A stretch of DNA of 42,490 bases from an uncultured Pelagibacteraceae bacterium (GCA_902542795.1 CACBVP010000004.1:1-42490); one strand, 5' to 3'. Shown: positions 10,518-21,253, counted from the stretch's first letter. Notes: generated by a model not told the origin, from the letters alone. Program-made: numbers and translations.

Positions 10518-11651
10518 ATGCAAAAAAAATCAATTGAAAAATTAGCTAGATATGCAGTTCCACTTAAATCTAGCGGAAGATTCTTTATAGAAAAAAGAAC
10601 TGATTTAAGAAATGACTTTCAAAGAGATAGAGACCGAATTATTCATTCAACTGCATTTAGAAGGTTAAAACACAAAACCCAAGTATTTATCAATACATCT
10701 GGAGATCATTTTAGAACAAGAATTACTCATTCTTTAGAAGTTTCGCAAATTGCTAGAACCTTATCAAAATTTTTTAACTTAAATGAGGATTTGTCTGAAA
10801 CTTTAAGTTTAGCCCATGATTTAGGACACACTCCTTTTGGCCACGCTGGAGAAGAAGCTTTAAATAAATGTATGAAAAATTACGGAGGCTTTGATCACAA
10901 TGTACAAACTTTAAGAATTATTACAATCTTAGAAAATAGATATTATGAATTTAAAGGTTTAAATCTTTCCATTGAAACTATTGATGGTTTAATAAAACAT
11001 AATGGACCAGTTAAAGACTTATCGAAAATTAATAAAATTTTAGGAAGAGATTTTTTTAGAAAGAAAATTAATTTTAAAACTAACTCATCTTTAGAGGCAC
11101 AGATTGCATCGATTTCTGATGATATTGCTTATAATAGCCATGATTTAGAAGATGGATTAAAATCAAATTTATTCAAGTTAAGTGATTTAAAAAATATACC
11201 AGTTTTAAATAGAATAGTTTTAAAGCATAAAAAAAAGAAAAAAAAATACTCAATCGATATAATTATCAGACAAATTATAAGGGAGACAATAAATGAAATG
11301 GTAAGTGATGTTATTGAAACAACTAAAAAAAATTTGAAAAAAAATAAGATTTTAAATTTAAAAGACGTTTATAATGCAAAAAATCAAATAGTGACTTTTT
11401 CAAATAAAATGAAAAAATTTGATAACCAAATTAAAAGCTTTTTGAAAAAAAAAATGTATTTTCATCAAAAAGTACACTCAAAAGCAAATTTAGGAAGGAA
11501 TATAATTAAAAAACTTTTTGTTAAAATTAGAAAAAATCCAAAAAAATTTATAACTAATATTAGAAACAATAGTGATTTGGAGAGAACTATCTGTGATTAT
11601 ATTGCTGGTATGACTGATAGATATGCAATAAATTTATATAATAAAATATAA
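10518..11651 (+). CDS. dgt: Deoxyguanosinetriphosphate triphosphohydrolase-like protein
   Basis: HD-domain RTRITHSLEVSQIARTL, LAHDLGHTPFGHAGEEAL, DDIAYNSHDLEDG. Confidence 0.93.
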   Translation: MQKKSIEKLARYAVPLKSSGRFFIEKRTDLRNDFQRDRDRIIHSTAFRRLKHKTQVFINTSGDHFRTRITHSLEVSQIARTLSKFFNLNEDLSETLSLAHDLGHTPFGHAGEEALNKCMKNYGGFDHNVQTLRIITILENRYYEFKGLNLSIETIDGLIKHNGPVKDLSKINKILGRDFFRKKINFKTNSSLEAQIASISDDIAYNSHDLEDGLKSNLFKLSDLKNIPVLNRIVLKHKKKKKKYSIDIIIRQIIRETINEMVSDVIETTKKNLKKNKILNLKDVYNAKNQIVTFSNKMKKFDNQIKSFLKKKMYFHQKVHSKANLGRNIIKKLFVKIRKNPKKFITNIRNNSDLERTICDYIAGMTDRYAINLYNKI

Positions 11652-13375
11652 TGAACATTTTCGAAAATTATTTTAAAGAGATAGAAAATCTAGTTTTAAA
11701 AAATAAAACTCATTTAAATTTAGATAATATCGATAATTTAAAGAATGTTAGTTTAGAGATACCACCTTCTCAATTTAATTTTGATTTGTCTTGCAATATT
11801 GCAATGGTTTTAGGCAAATCAAATAAATTAAATCCTAATGATTTAGCTCAAAAATTAAAGAAACTTTTTTTAGATAATATAGAAAATTTTGCTGATATCG
11901 AAACTGCAGGACCAGGTTTTATCAATATTAAGCTTTCTAAATCTGCTTTAATCAAAAACATAAACTTTATTTTAGAAAACAATAAAAAGTATGGAAGTTT
12001 TAAATCAAATAAATCTTACAATATAGAGTTTGTTTCAGCTAACCCAACCGGCCCAATGCATGTAGGTCATTGTAGGGGAGCAATATATGGGGATGTGTTG
12101 GCTAACTTACTGAAGTTTAATGGTAATAAAGTAACTAAAGAATATTATATTAATGATTACGGTAACCAAATAAAAAATTTTGTTGAGTCTGTGCATCACA
12201 GAATCATAGAGATTAAAGAAAAAAAACCATTTCCAAATAAAGAAAATCTTTACCCAGGCGAATACATCAAAGATATAGCTAAAGATATTCTCAATGAAAA
12301 CAAAGAACTTAACTTGACTGATTTTGATGAAAATTTTGATTTCTTAAAAAATAAATCACTAGAAGTTTCAATGAATTTAATAAAAGATGATTTAAAAAAG
12401 CTAGGTATATCCCATGATAACTTTTTGTCCGAAACAGATATAGTGAATAAAAACATGGTCGATAAAGCGATAAATAATTTAAAAAAGAGAAATTATGTTG
12501 AAGAAGGATATCTTGATCCACCAAAAGGCGAAAACATAAAAGATTGGAAAAAAGTTAAAAGATTAATTTTTAAATCTACATTATTTGGTGATGATACAGA
12601 CAGAGCTCTTCAGAAAAATGATGGATCCTGGACTTATTTTGCGAATGATATCGCTTATCATATGGACAAAGTTGATAGAAAATATGATAATCTTATTAAT
12701 ATATTAGGCGCTGACCATACCGGATACATAAAAAGAATTAAGTCAGCTGTATCAGCTTTATCAGATAATAAAATTTTGTTGGATTGTAAAGTTTGTCAAT
12801 TGGTAAAACTTTATAAAAATGGTCAACCGTTTAAAATGTCTAAGAGAGCAGGAGAATTTATTTCAGCTCAAGATCTTCTCGATGAAGTAGAGAAAGATCC
12901 AATTAGATTCATGATGCTAAACAGAAGCAATGATGTAGAACTAGATTTTGATTTTGATAAAGTTAAAGAAAAAAACAAAGATAATCCTGTTTTTTATGTT
13001 CAATATGCTTATGCAAGAATAAATTCAATTTTAAGATCATTAAAAATTAAATTTACTAATGAAGTAGAATTAAATGATAAGGATTTTCAATTAAACGAAA
13101 TCGAGCAAAAAATATTGAGAAAAGTATTCGAATGGCCAAAAATAATTGAGTCCGCTTGCAATAAATTTGATCTGCATAAAATACCTGTTTACTTATATGA
13201 TTTAGCAACTTTATTTCATTCTTATTGGAGTAAAGGTAATGAAGACGAAAAATACAAATTTATAAAAGATGAAAAAATCAAAAGAAATGAAATTTTTGCA
13301 ATCATGAATCTTACTGCTATTGTACTTCAAAACGGTATGGGAATACTTGGGGTCTCCCTACCTGATAAAATGTAA
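11651..13375 (+). CDS. argS: Arginyl-tRNA synthetase
   Basis: VSANPTGPMHVGHCRGAIYGD, ADHTGYIKRI, FKMSKRAGEF. Confidence 0.96.
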   Translation: MNIFENYFKEIENLVLKNKTHLNLDNIDNLKNVSLEIPPSQFNFDLSCNIAMVLGKSNKLNPNDLAQKLKKLFLDNIENFADIETAGPGFINIKLSKSALIKNINFILENNKKYGSFKSNKSYNIEFVSANPTGPMHVGHCRGAIYGDVLANLLKFNGNKVTKEYYINDYGNQIKNFVESVHHRIIEIKEKKPFPNKENLYPGEYIKDIAKDILNENKELNLTDFDENFDFLKNKSLEVSMNLIKDDLKKLGISHDNFLSETDIVNKNMVDKAINNLKKRNYVEEGYLDPPKGENIKDWKKVKRLIFKSTLFGDDTDRALQKNDGSWTYFANDIAYHMDKVDRKYDNLINILGADHTGYIKRIKSAVSALSDNKILLDCKVCQLVKLYKNGQPFKMSKRAGEFISAQDLLDEVEKDPIRFMMLNRSNDVELDFDFDKVKEKNKDNPVFYVQYAYARINSILRSLKIKFTNEVELNDKDFQLNEIEQKILRKVFEWPKIIESACNKFDLHKIPVYLYDLATLFHSYWSKGNEDEKYKFIKDEKIKRNEIFAIMNLTAIVLQNGMGILGVSLPDKM

Positions 13376-13638
13376 TGCAAAAGATTATAAGTATATTTTT
13401 TCTTATTTTAGTTATAATCTTTTTCGGAAGTACATTTAAATACTATTCCTCAAATAAAAATATTGAAAATAAAGAGTTTAATCGGAATAATATTGATCAA
13501 ATACTAAATGATAAAATATCAAATTTACCAATACTTAAGAATGATACTGATAACGTGATTCAATTTAATGACGGTTTTTCTAATGAAATAAAAAATGATA
13601 AACCAAGAAGTTTTTGGAATCTTCTTAAATCACAATGA
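13375..13638 (+). CDS. Short single-TM protein at the conserved argS-nagZ SPOR-gene position
   Basis: N-terminal TM segment MQKIISIFFLILVIIFFGSTF plus a low-complexity tail; overlaps argS and nagZ by 1-4 nt. Confidence 0.7.
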   Translation: MQKIISIFFLILVIIFFGSTFKYYSSNKNIENKEFNRNNIDQILNDKISNLPILKNDTDNVIQFNDGFSNEIKNDKPRSFWNLLKSQ

Positions 13639-14579
13639 AAAAAAAAGCTATTATTATCAGTTTAAAAGGAAGAACTTTAAGTAAAAAAGAAAAAATGCTT
13701 CTTTTAAAAGAAAGACCTTGGGGCGTAATTCTATTTAAAAGAAATATTTATTCTTTAAAACAAACACAAAGACTGATCGATCAAATTAAAAAATATTCTA
13801 AAAGTAAAAATTTCCCAATTTTAATTGATGAAGAGGGGTCGACAGTTTCAAGATTAAAAAATATTTTTAATCATCATTTAAACGCAAATTATTTTGGTAA
13901 AGTTTTTGAGAAAGATAAAAAATCTGCAATTTTTATTTATAAAAATTATTTAAAATCTCTATGTAATCTACTCAAGATTATTGGTGTAAATATTAATACT
14001 ATACCTGTCTTAGATGTATTAAGAAAGAACACTAGTAAAATTATTGGTTCTAGAAGTTTTTCACATAATAAAGAAATAGTTAAAACTTTAGGTGAAATTA
14101 CAGTTCGTGAGTGTCAAAAACATAAAATCATTTCTGTAATAAAGCATATTCCCGGTCATGGATGCGCTACTCAAGATAGTCATATTTATTTACCTAAGGT
14201 AAATTTAAGTGAAAAAAATTTAAATTTAATAGATTTTTTTCCTTTTAAATCTAATTCAGCAAAATTAGCAATGACAGCGCATATACTATTTTCAAAAATT
14301 GATAATAAAAATGTATCTACTTTTTCAAAAAAAATTATTAATCAAATTATTAGAAAAAAAATTGGTTTTAAAGGAATTTTAATGTCAGATGATATTTCGA
14401 TGAAAGCTTTAAAATATGATCTAGCGACAAATGCAAAAAAAGCCCTTGAGGCAGGTTGTAATTTAGTTCTTTATTGTGAAGGAAAAATTAAAGACAACTT
14501 AAAATTGATTAAATCTGTTCCTTATATAGACAAATTTACTGTAAAAAAAACATCGGAAATTTATAAAATTTTAAGGTAA
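13635..14579 (+). CDS. nagZ: Beta-N-acetylhexosaminidase (glycoside hydrolase family 3)
   Basis: LIDEEGSTVSRL, IGSRSFS, VIKHIPGHGCATQDSH, MSDDISMKAL. Confidence 0.88.
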   Translation: MKKKAIIISLKGRTLSKKEKMLLLKERPWGVILFKRNIYSLKQTQRLIDQIKKYSKSKNFPILIDEEGSTVSRLKNIFNHHLNANYFGKVFEKDKKSAIFIYKNYLKSLCNLLKIIGVNINTIPVLDVLRKNTSKIIGSRSFSHNKEIVKTLGEITVRECQKHKIISVIKHIPGHGCATQDSHIYLPKVNLSEKNLNLIDFFPFKSNSAKLAMTAHILFSKIDNKNVSTFSKKIINQIIRKKIGFKGILMSDDISMKALKYDLATNAKKALEAGCNLVLYCEGKIKDNLKLIKSVPYIDKFTVKKTSEIYKILR

Positions 14580-14587
14580 AATTATTA

Positions 14588-15313
14588 ATGGAATCAAATC
14601 AAATTTCAGTTAACATTCCTAATTACAGTGGTCCGCTTGAAGTTCTTTTAGATTTAGCAAAATCACAAAAAGTTAATTTAGCTGAGATATCAATCACTAA
14701 GCTAGCTGATCAATTTTTAGAGTTTATCAAAGAGAATGAAAATCTAAATTTAGAAACTGCTACGGAGTTTTTACTTATGGCTACTTGGTTGGCTTATTTA
14801 AAATCTAAACTTTTGTTACCTGATGATGAAGATGATGATTTTAAAGCATTAGAAGTAGCAGAAAAACTTAAACTACAACTTAAAAAACTTGAGCTGATAA
14901 GAATATTGTCAGATCAAATGTTGCAAAAAAAAAGATTAGGAGTTCATATATTTACTAGAGGCATGAAAGGAGGGATTAGATCCATCAATACTCCAGTATA
15001 TGACGTATCTCTATACGATCTGCTTAAAACATATGCTGTTATTCAAACGCAAAAAACTTTTCAAAATATAAGCATTCCAAAATTACCAGTTTTAACTACA
15101 GAGGAAGGAATTAAACAAATAAGAAATAATTTAGATAAAATTAAAGATTGGAAAAATATAAATGAATTAATTCCAAAATTTTATTCAAAAAATGAGATGA
15201 AAAAAACTGGAATTGCAGGAATTTTTGCAGCTAGTTTAGAATTAACTAAAGAAGGAATAGTAAAAGTATCTCAAAGTAAATTGTTTGAAAAATTAATGAT
15301 TAAAAGAACTTAA
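14588..15313 (+). CDS. scpA: Segregation and condensation protein A
   Basis: YSGPLEVLLDLAKSQKVNLAEISI, ATEFLLMATWLAYLKSKLLLP. Confidence 0.93.
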   Translation: MESNQISVNIPNYSGPLEVLLDLAKSQKVNLAEISITKLADQFLEFIKENENLNLETATEFLLMATWLAYLKSKLLLPDDEDDDFKALEVAEKLKLQLKKLELIRILSDQMLQKKRLGVHIFTRGMKGGIRSINTPVYDVSLYDLLKTYAVIQTQKTFQNISIPKLPVLTTEEGIKQIRNNLDKIKDWKNINELIPKFYSKNEMKKTGIAGIFAASLELTKEGIVKVSQSKLFEKLMIKRT

Positions 15314-15314
15314 T

Positions 15315-16001
15315 ATGTCTAGTAAAAAGAAAGATAATATAATTAATTTTCCATCCTCACCTTCAAAATTAGAAAGACAAGTCGAGGCAATATTATTTGC
15401 TGCATCTGAACCACTTGACATTGAAACTATAGAAAAAAGAATTCAAACAGATACAAACATCAAAAAAATTTTAGATAATTTAAAAGAAATTTATAAAAAC
15501 CGAGGAATTAATTTGGTTTGTATAAAAAATAAATGGTCATTTAGAACTGCTGAGGATTTATCTAAATTGATGGCGCTTCAAAAATCTACACAAAAAAAAC
15601 TTTCTAAAGCTACAGTAGAAACATTAGCTATTATTGTCTATCACCAACCAGTTACCAGATCTGAAATTGAGGAAATAAGAGGTGTATCCTTTGCCTCTAA
15701 TACGTTAGATATATTACTCGAATTAGATTGGGTTAGACCTGCTGGCAGAAAAGATGTCCCTGGCAAGCCAATACAATATGCGACAACTGAAAATTTTTTA
15801 AATCATTTTAATATCCAGAAACTTTCTGATTTACCAACAATTGATGAACTTGGTACAGCAGGGTTAATTGATACATCTAGTATTGACAAGTCAATATTTG
15901 GTACAGGCAAATTTTTTAAAGAGCAGTCACTTAAAGAAAAAAACAATATTTATGAAGATATTGATGAGGCGATAAAAAAAGCACCAGAAGAAGAAAAATA
16001 A
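15315..16001 (+). CDS. scpB: Segregation and condensation protein B
   Basis: [54 protein letters not shown]. Confidence 0.93.
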   Translation: MSSKKKDNIINFPSSPSKLERQVEAILFAASEPLDIETIEKRIQTDTNIKKILDNLKEIYKNRGINLVCIKNKWSFRTAEDLSKLMALQKSTQKKLSKATVETLAIIVYHQPVTRSEIEEIRGVSFASNTLDILLELDWVRPAGRKDVPGKPIQYATTENFLNHFNIQKLSDLPTIDELGTAGLIDTSSIDKSIFGTGKFFKEQSLKEKNNIYEDIDEAIKKAPEEEK

Positions 16002-16041
16002 ACATATATATTTAAGAAGATTTATTGTATATAATTTCCAT

Positions 16042-16239
16042 ATGGGAAATATAGGCTGGACAGGAATAATAATTATAGCAATTTTAGTTGTGATCCTTTT
16101 TGGAAAAGGAAAAATATCAAGCATTATGGGAGATCTTGCTAAAGGTATTAAAAGTTTTAAAAAAGGTATGTCCGATGACCCATCTGCTGGAAGCAATAAT
16201 TCAGAAAAAGATTCAGACAATAATTCTGAAAATAAATAA
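16042..16239 (+). CDS. tatA: Sec-independent translocase subunit TatA
   Basis: Short TM + amphipathic helix: [35 protein letters not shown]. Confidence 0.93.
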   Translation: MGNIGWTGIIIIAILVVILFGKGKISSIMGDLAKGIKSFKKGMSDDPSAGSNNSEKDSDNNSENK

Positions 16240-16245
16240 TCTAAT

Positions 16246-16485
16246 ATGCCCCAAATTGGTTGGTTAGAGATTTTAACTGTCGTTATAATTGCAATTCTTG
16301 TTTTAGGTCCAAAAGAATTTCCAATAGCTCTTAAAAAAATAGGTTCTTTCTTTGGAAAATTAAAAAATACTATAAGCAGTTTTCAAAGGGAAGTCACCTC
16401 AGTTACTGATGATATAGATATTGAAAAAAATATAATTAATTCTGATCAGACAAATAAAGAAAAAAAAGAGAATGAGCGAAAATAA
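16246..16485 (+). CDS. tatB: Sec-independent translocase subunit TatB
   Basis: IGWLEILTVVIIAILVLGPKEFPIALKKIGSFFGKLK; between tatA and tatC. Confidence 0.92.
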   Translation: MPQIGWLEILTVVIIAILVLGPKEFPIALKKIGSFFGKLKNTISSFQREVTSVTDDIDIEKNIINSDQTNKEKKENERK

Positions 16486-17239
16486 TTCTTTCACGAGTCA
16501 TTTTATAGAATTACGTTCAAGATTAATAAAATCAATAGTATTTATATTTTTAATTTTTGTTATTTCTTACACTTTTGCAGAATACATATACGCATTTTTA
16601 GTAAATCCATACGCTGAAGCAGTTAAAGATGACCCTACATCTAGACGACTTATATTTACTGCATTACATGAAACTTTTATTACTTATTTAAAAGTTGCTT
16701 TTTTTTCATCAATTTTTATTGGAAGTCCTGTTTTATTAATACAAATTTATAAATTTATAGCTCCGGGTCTCTATCAAAATGAGAAAAAAGCTTTATTACC
16801 TTATTTGATATCTACACCAATACTATTTTTATTTGGTGGAATGCTAGTTTATTATTTAGTGATGCCATTAGCTATTAAATTCTTTTTATCTTTTGAAACT
16901 ATGGGCACAAGTTCAAGTTTACCAATTCAACTAGAAGCAAAAGTGAATGAGTACTTATCTTTAATTATGAGATTAATTTTTGCATTTGGAATTAGTTTTC
17001 AATTACCAATATTATTAAATCTTCTAGCTAGAATTGGAGTTGTTAATTCAGAATATTTAAAGAAATCAAGAAGATATATCATTGTGATTATTTTCACAGT
17101 TGCAGCTATTCTAACTCCTCCAGATCCAATAACACAAGTAGGTCTGGCAATTCCACTTTTATTACTTTATGAATTATCTATAATAACCGTTAGATTCACT
17201 GAAAAAAAAGCTAATAAAGATAATTTAAAAGATGCATAA
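16472..17239 (+). CDS. tatC: Sec-independent translocase subunit TatC
   Basis: HFIELRSRLIKS, PLAIKFFLSFE, AAILTPPDPITQVGLAIPLLLLYELSI. Confidence 0.95.
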   Translation: MSENNSFTSHFIELRSRLIKSIVFIFLIFVISYTFAEYIYAFLVNPYAEAVKDDPTSRRLIFTALHETFITYLKVAFFSSIFIGSPVLLIQIYKFIAPGLYQNEKKALLPYLISTPILFLFGGMLVYYLVMPLAIKFFLSFETMGTSSSLPIQLEAKVNEYLSLIMRLIFAFGISFQLPILLNLLARIGVVNSEYLKKSRRYIIVIIFTVAAILTPPDPITQVGLAIPLLLLYELSIITVRFTEKKANKDNLKDA

Positions 17240-18479
17240 TATAAAAGATTTAAGAAAAAATTTAGAAACTTTTAAAAAGAAACTTACAGATAGAAATATT
17301 GATTTTAATGATGAAGATTTTTCTAAAAAAGATACCTTTAACAGAGAATTAATAAGTAAAAAAGAAAGCCTAGAACAAGAAAAAAAATCTTTATCTAAAT
17401 CTAAAGATAAAGCTAACTTTGAAAAATCAAAAAAAATCTCAGATCAAATTGAAATTATATCAAAAAAACAATTCGATAGTCAGAGTGAAGTTAATAAAAT
17501 AATTTATGCTCTTCCTAATATTGCTTTAGATGATGTTCCAATCGGCAAGGATGAAAAATCTAATAAATTAATTAAACAAGAGGGCAGTATAAAAAAGTTT
17601 TCTTTCAAAATAAAATCTCATGTTGAGCTTGGTTCAAAAAATAATAATATCGATTTTGAAAGTTCAATTAAATTATCAGGATCAAGATTTGTTGTTTTAA
17701 AAGAAAACTATGCATTACTGGAAAGAGCATTGATTAATTTTATGCTTGATACACACGTTAATGAATTTAAATACACTGAGATTTCTCCGCCTTTAATTGT
17801 AAATGAGGATGTTATGTTTGGCACGGGTCAACTGCCAAAATTTGAAGAAGACCAATTTGAAATTAAATTTGATAATACTGACCAAAGGAAGTTTTTGATA
17901 CCAACTGCCGAAGTAGTACTTACAAATCTAGTGAGAAAATCAACTATTGATAAGAAACAATTGCCAAAAAGATTTGTAGCATCTACACCTTGTTTTAGAA
18001 AAGAAGCTGGAAGCTACGGAAAAGATACCAAAGGTATGATCAGGCAGCACCAATTTTATAAAGTTGAACTTGTTAGCATAGTTGAGCCAGAAAAATGCAT
18101 TGAAGAACTTAATAGAATGTTAAATTGTGCTGAGAAAATTTTAGAAAAACTTGAAATTCCTTATCAGGTTATACTTTTATCATCCGGTGATATGGGATTT
18201 AGTGCTGAAAAAACTTATGATATAGAAGCTTGGATACCTTCTGAAAATAAATATAGAGAAATTTCAAGCTGTTCCTCTTGCGGTACTTTTCAATCAAGAA
18301 GAATGGGCGCAAAATTTAAATCAGAAAAAGGATCAGAATTTCTTGGAACATTAAATGGATCAGGATTAGCTGTAGGCAGACTAATGATTGCTTTATTAGA
18401 GAACAATCAAAACGAGGATGGTTCCGTAAATATTCCGCCTGTCTTAAGAAAGTATATGAATAACCAGGATAAAATTTAA
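17232..18479 (+). CDS. serS: Seryl-tRNA synthetase
   Basis: Coiled-coil N-term; class II motifs TPCFRKEAGSYGKDTKGMIRQHQFYKVE and FLGTLNGSGLAVGRLMIALLENNQ. Confidence 0.96.
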   Translation: MHNIKDLRKNLETFKKKLTDRNIDFNDEDFSKKDTFNRELISKKESLEQEKKSLSKSKDKANFEKSKKISDQIEIISKKQFDSQSEVNKIIYALPNIALDDVPIGKDEKSNKLIKQEGSIKKFSFKIKSHVELGSKNNNIDFESSIKLSGSRFVVLKENYALLERALINFMLDTHVNEFKYTEISPPLIVNEDVMFGTGQLPKFEEDQFEIKFDNTDQRKFLIPTAEVVLTNLVRKSTIDKKQLPKRFVASTPCFRKEAGSYGKDTKGMIRQHQFYKVELVSIVEPEKCIEELNRMLNCAEKILEKLEIPYQVILLSSGDMGFSAEKTYDIEAWIPSENKYREISSCSSCGTFQSRRMGAKFKSEKGSEFLGTLNGSGLAVGRLMIALLENNQNEDGSVNIPPVLRKYMNNQDKI

Positions 18480-18526
18480 TTAAAATTTGCTTGTTTAATT
18501 AGACCTTTTCCTATATTTCTTTCTGC

Positions 18527-18811
18527 ATGAGCGGACAAGGATTTGCACAATTCATTCCATTAATTTTAATATTTATTATTTTTTACTTTTTTCTAATCAG
18601 ACCACAGCAAAAAAGAGTTAAAGACCATAAAACAATGGTTGATTCCCTTAAAAGAGGTGATGAAGTAATAACATCTGGTGGTATAATAGGTATTGTTGAT
18701 CGAGTTATGGAAGATGATCGTATAGAAGTAATTATTGGTGAGAATACAAAAGTACAAATTATTAGATCTACAATCACTAGTCTGCTTAAAAAAGAAGAAG
18801 TTAAAAAATAA
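18527..18811 (+). CDS. yajC: Preprotein translocase accessory subunit YajC
   Basis: IIFYFFLIRPQQKRVKDHKTMVDSLKRGDEVITSGGIIG. Confidence 0.95.
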   Translation: MSGQGFAQFIPLILIFIIFYFFLIRPQQKRVKDHKTMVDSLKRGDEVITSGGIIGIVDRVMEDDRIEVIIGENTKVQIIRSTITSLLKKEEVKK

Positions 18812-18820
18812 TTCTTTTTC

Positions 18821-20356
18821 GTGTTAAATTTCTCAAAAATAAATGTATTAATAATTTACATTATTTTTCTATTTATTAGTTTTTTCTCAATTTTAAATTT
18901 TCAAGAAAATAAAATAATAGATAAAAAAGTTAACCTAGGTTTAGATCTTCAAGGTGGATCTTATCTTCTATTAGAAATAAACTCTGATAATTTAGTGGAA
19001 GAAAAAATTCAATCAAAAGTAATTCCAATTAAAAAATTATTAAAAGATAATGGATTAAGCTATCAAAATTTCAAAATTAATAATCAAAATTTGAATTTGA
19101 TTATTAATGATGTCGAAAAATTTGAATTACTCTTTTTCTCTAAAAAAGATAATGTGGTTAACCCTTATTTAGATAATTATAGATCATTTGAACTAGATTA
19201 TAAAAAAAATAATAATAATGAGATCGAAATTAGCTTTTCTAAATTTGGATTATTAACTATCAATAACTCTGCTTTAAAGCAGTCAATTGAAATAGTAAGA
19301 CGAAGAATTGATGATGTAGGAACTAAAGAACCTACCATTCTTCAAAGAGGTGAAAAAAGAATTTTAGTTGAATTACCAGGTTTAAAAGATCCAGAAAGAA
19401 TAAAATCTTTGTTAGGTCAAACTGCTAAATTAAACTTTAGATTAGTTTCTGAAAATGATGAGTTTGGTTCTGAAGAACTTATTTCTGAAAATGGAGAAAA
19501 ATTATTTGTTAGCAAGAGAATTGTTATGAGTGGTGAAAATCTAATAGATGCTCAACCAAGTATACAAAATCAAAATAATGAACCTACGGTATCTTTTACT
19601 CTAGATAGATTAGGTGCTCAAAAATTTGGACGAGCTACTACTGATAATGTAGGAAAGAGACTAGCTATAGTTCTTGATGGAGAGATAGTGAGTGCTCCAA
19701 ATATTAACGAGCCGATAACTTCTGGAAATGGAATGATTTCTGGAAATTTTACTTTTCAAGAGGCAACTGATCTTGCACTACTTCTAAGATCAGGTGCTTT
19801 ACCAACACCTCTTTTAGTAGTTGAAGAAAGAACAGTAGGTCCTGATTTAGGTGAAGACTCGATTAAATCTGGCATAACATCATTAATTATAGGTTTTGTT
19901 TTGGTAATACTATTTATGTTTTTCAAATACAGAATATTTGGTTTAATTGCTAATACCGCCCTAATTGCCAACCTAATTATGTTAGTTGGAATTTTAACTA
20001 TTCTTGAAGCTACATTAACTTTACCAGGTATAGCTGGAATTATATTAACAGTTGGTATGGCTGTTGATGCGAACGTTCTGATCTTTGAAAGAATAAGAGA
20101 AGAACTAAAAACAGAAAAATCTATTATTCATGCTTTTGATAGCGGATATGCTAGAGCTAAAATTACAGTTTTAGATGCCAATATAACTACTTTAATAGCA
20201 GCAGCGATATTATTTGCTTTTGGATCTGGTCCAGTGAAAGGATTTGCTATTACCTTAGGAATTGGAATTGTGACTACGTTATTTACAGCATATTTTTTAG
20301 CAAGACATTTAACATCTCTCGTAGTTTTAAATAATAATAAGGAAATCAAAATTTAA
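18821..20356 (+). CDS. secD: Protein translocase subunit SecD (GTG start)
   Basis: VNLGLDLQGGSYLLLEI, IVRRRIDDVGTKEPTIL, GIILTVGMAVDANVLIFERIREEL. The frame begins with GTG at 18821, directly before the first TM segment. Confidence 0.95.
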   Translation: MLNFSKINVLIIYIIFLFISFFSILNFQENKIIDKKVNLGLDLQGGSYLLLEINSDNLVEEKIQSKVIPIKKLLKDNGLSYQNFKINNQNLNLIINDVEKFELLFFSKKDNVVNPYLDNYRSFELDYKKNNNNEIEISFSKFGLLTINNSALKQSIEIVRRRIDDVGTKEPTILQRGEKRILVELPGLKDPERIKSLLGQTAKLNFRLVSENDEFGSEELISENGEKLFVSKRIVMSGENLIDAQPSIQNQNNEPTVSFTLDRLGAQKFGRATTDNVGKRLAIVLDGEIVSAPNINEPITSGNGMISGNFTFQEATDLALLLRSGALPTPLLVVEERTVGPDLGEDSIKSGITSLIIGFVLVILFMFFKYRIFGLIANTALIANLIMLVGILTILEATLTLPGIAGIILTVGMAVDANVLIFERIREELKTEKSIIHAFDSGYARAKITVLDANITTLIAAAILFAFGSGPVKGFAITLGIGIVTTLFTAYFLARHLTSLVVLNNNKEIKI

Positions 20357-21252
20357 TGACTAATTATAATTTTTCATCAAAATTTAAGCCGGCAAATATT
20401 CTTTCTATTATTGTATTTATATTAAGTGTTATTTTCATAGCTTTTAAAGGGTTGAATTACGGAATTGATTTTAAAGGAGGTACTTTAATAGAAATAAGAT
20501 CAATTAATACAGACGTTTCTTCAATTAGAAATTCTTTGAATGACATGAATCTAGGCGATGTAAATGTTAAAAAGTTTGGTAAAGAGGGTGATTTTTTAAT
20601 TAAAGTTGAAGAACAAGGTGATAACAATAATCTGATACCTAAAATTAAACAAAAACTATCTGATAGTTTAAATTCTGAAATAAATTTTAGGCGTGTTGAA
20701 AACGTTGGGCCAAAAGTTAGCGCAGAACTTTTGCAATCAGGAATAATTGCTATTACTTTATCATTAGCCGCAATGCTTTTCTATATATGGGTTCGATTTG
20801 AATGGCAGTTTAGCGTTGGTGCTATTGTAGCTTTATTTCACGATGTTGTAATTACACTTGGAGTATTTTCGCTTTTGTCTTTAGAAATAAATTTATCTAT
20901 TATTGCAGCTGTGCTTACCATTGTTGGATACTCTATGAATGATACGGTGGTAATTTATGATAGGGTTAGAGAAAATTTAGGAAAGTATCATAAACTTGAA
21001 ATAGCAAATATCGCCAATTTATCCATCAACGAAACACTTGCAAGAACAATAATTACATCAGTGACAACTTTATTAGCTTTATTCTCAATATTTATTTTAG
21101 GCGGAGAGATTTTAAGAGGTTTTTCTTTTGCAATGATTTTGGGTGTTTTTATTGGTACTTACTCTTCGATATTTGTCGCTTCACCAATATTAAAATTTTT
21201 TAAAGTTAGCTACAAGACTCTTGAAAAAGAGGAAGAAAAAATAGTCCCTTAA
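20356..21252 (+). CDS. secF: Protein translocase subunit SecF
   Basis: GLNYGIDFKGGTLIEIR, VGYSMNDTVVIYDRVREN. Confidence 0.95.
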   Translation: MTNYNFSSKFKPANILSIIVFILSVIFIAFKGLNYGIDFKGGTLIEIRSINTDVSSIRNSLNDMNLGDVNVKKFGKEGDFLIKVEEQGDNNNLIPKIKQKLSDSLNSEINFRRVENVGPKVSAELLQSGIIAITLSLAAMLFYIWVRFEWQFSVGAIVALFHDVVITLGVFSLLSLEINLSIIAAVLTIVGYSMNDTVVIYDRVRENLGKYHKLEIANIANLSINETLARTIITSVTTLLALFSIFILGGEILRGFSFAMILGVFIGTYSSIFVASPILKFFKVSYKTLEKEEEKIVP

Positions 21253-21253
21253 A

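Noticed and set aside
13815-13860. NagZ motif EEGSTVSRL instead of QEGGRVxRL
   Set aside because: The later Arg, RSF, KHIPGHG...DSH and nucleophile MSDD motifs are intact, so loss of activity is not supported.
18480-18526. Possible small RNA between serS and yajC
   Set aside because: Only 47 nt, AT-rich, with no stable fold visible by eye; more likely a promoter/leader.
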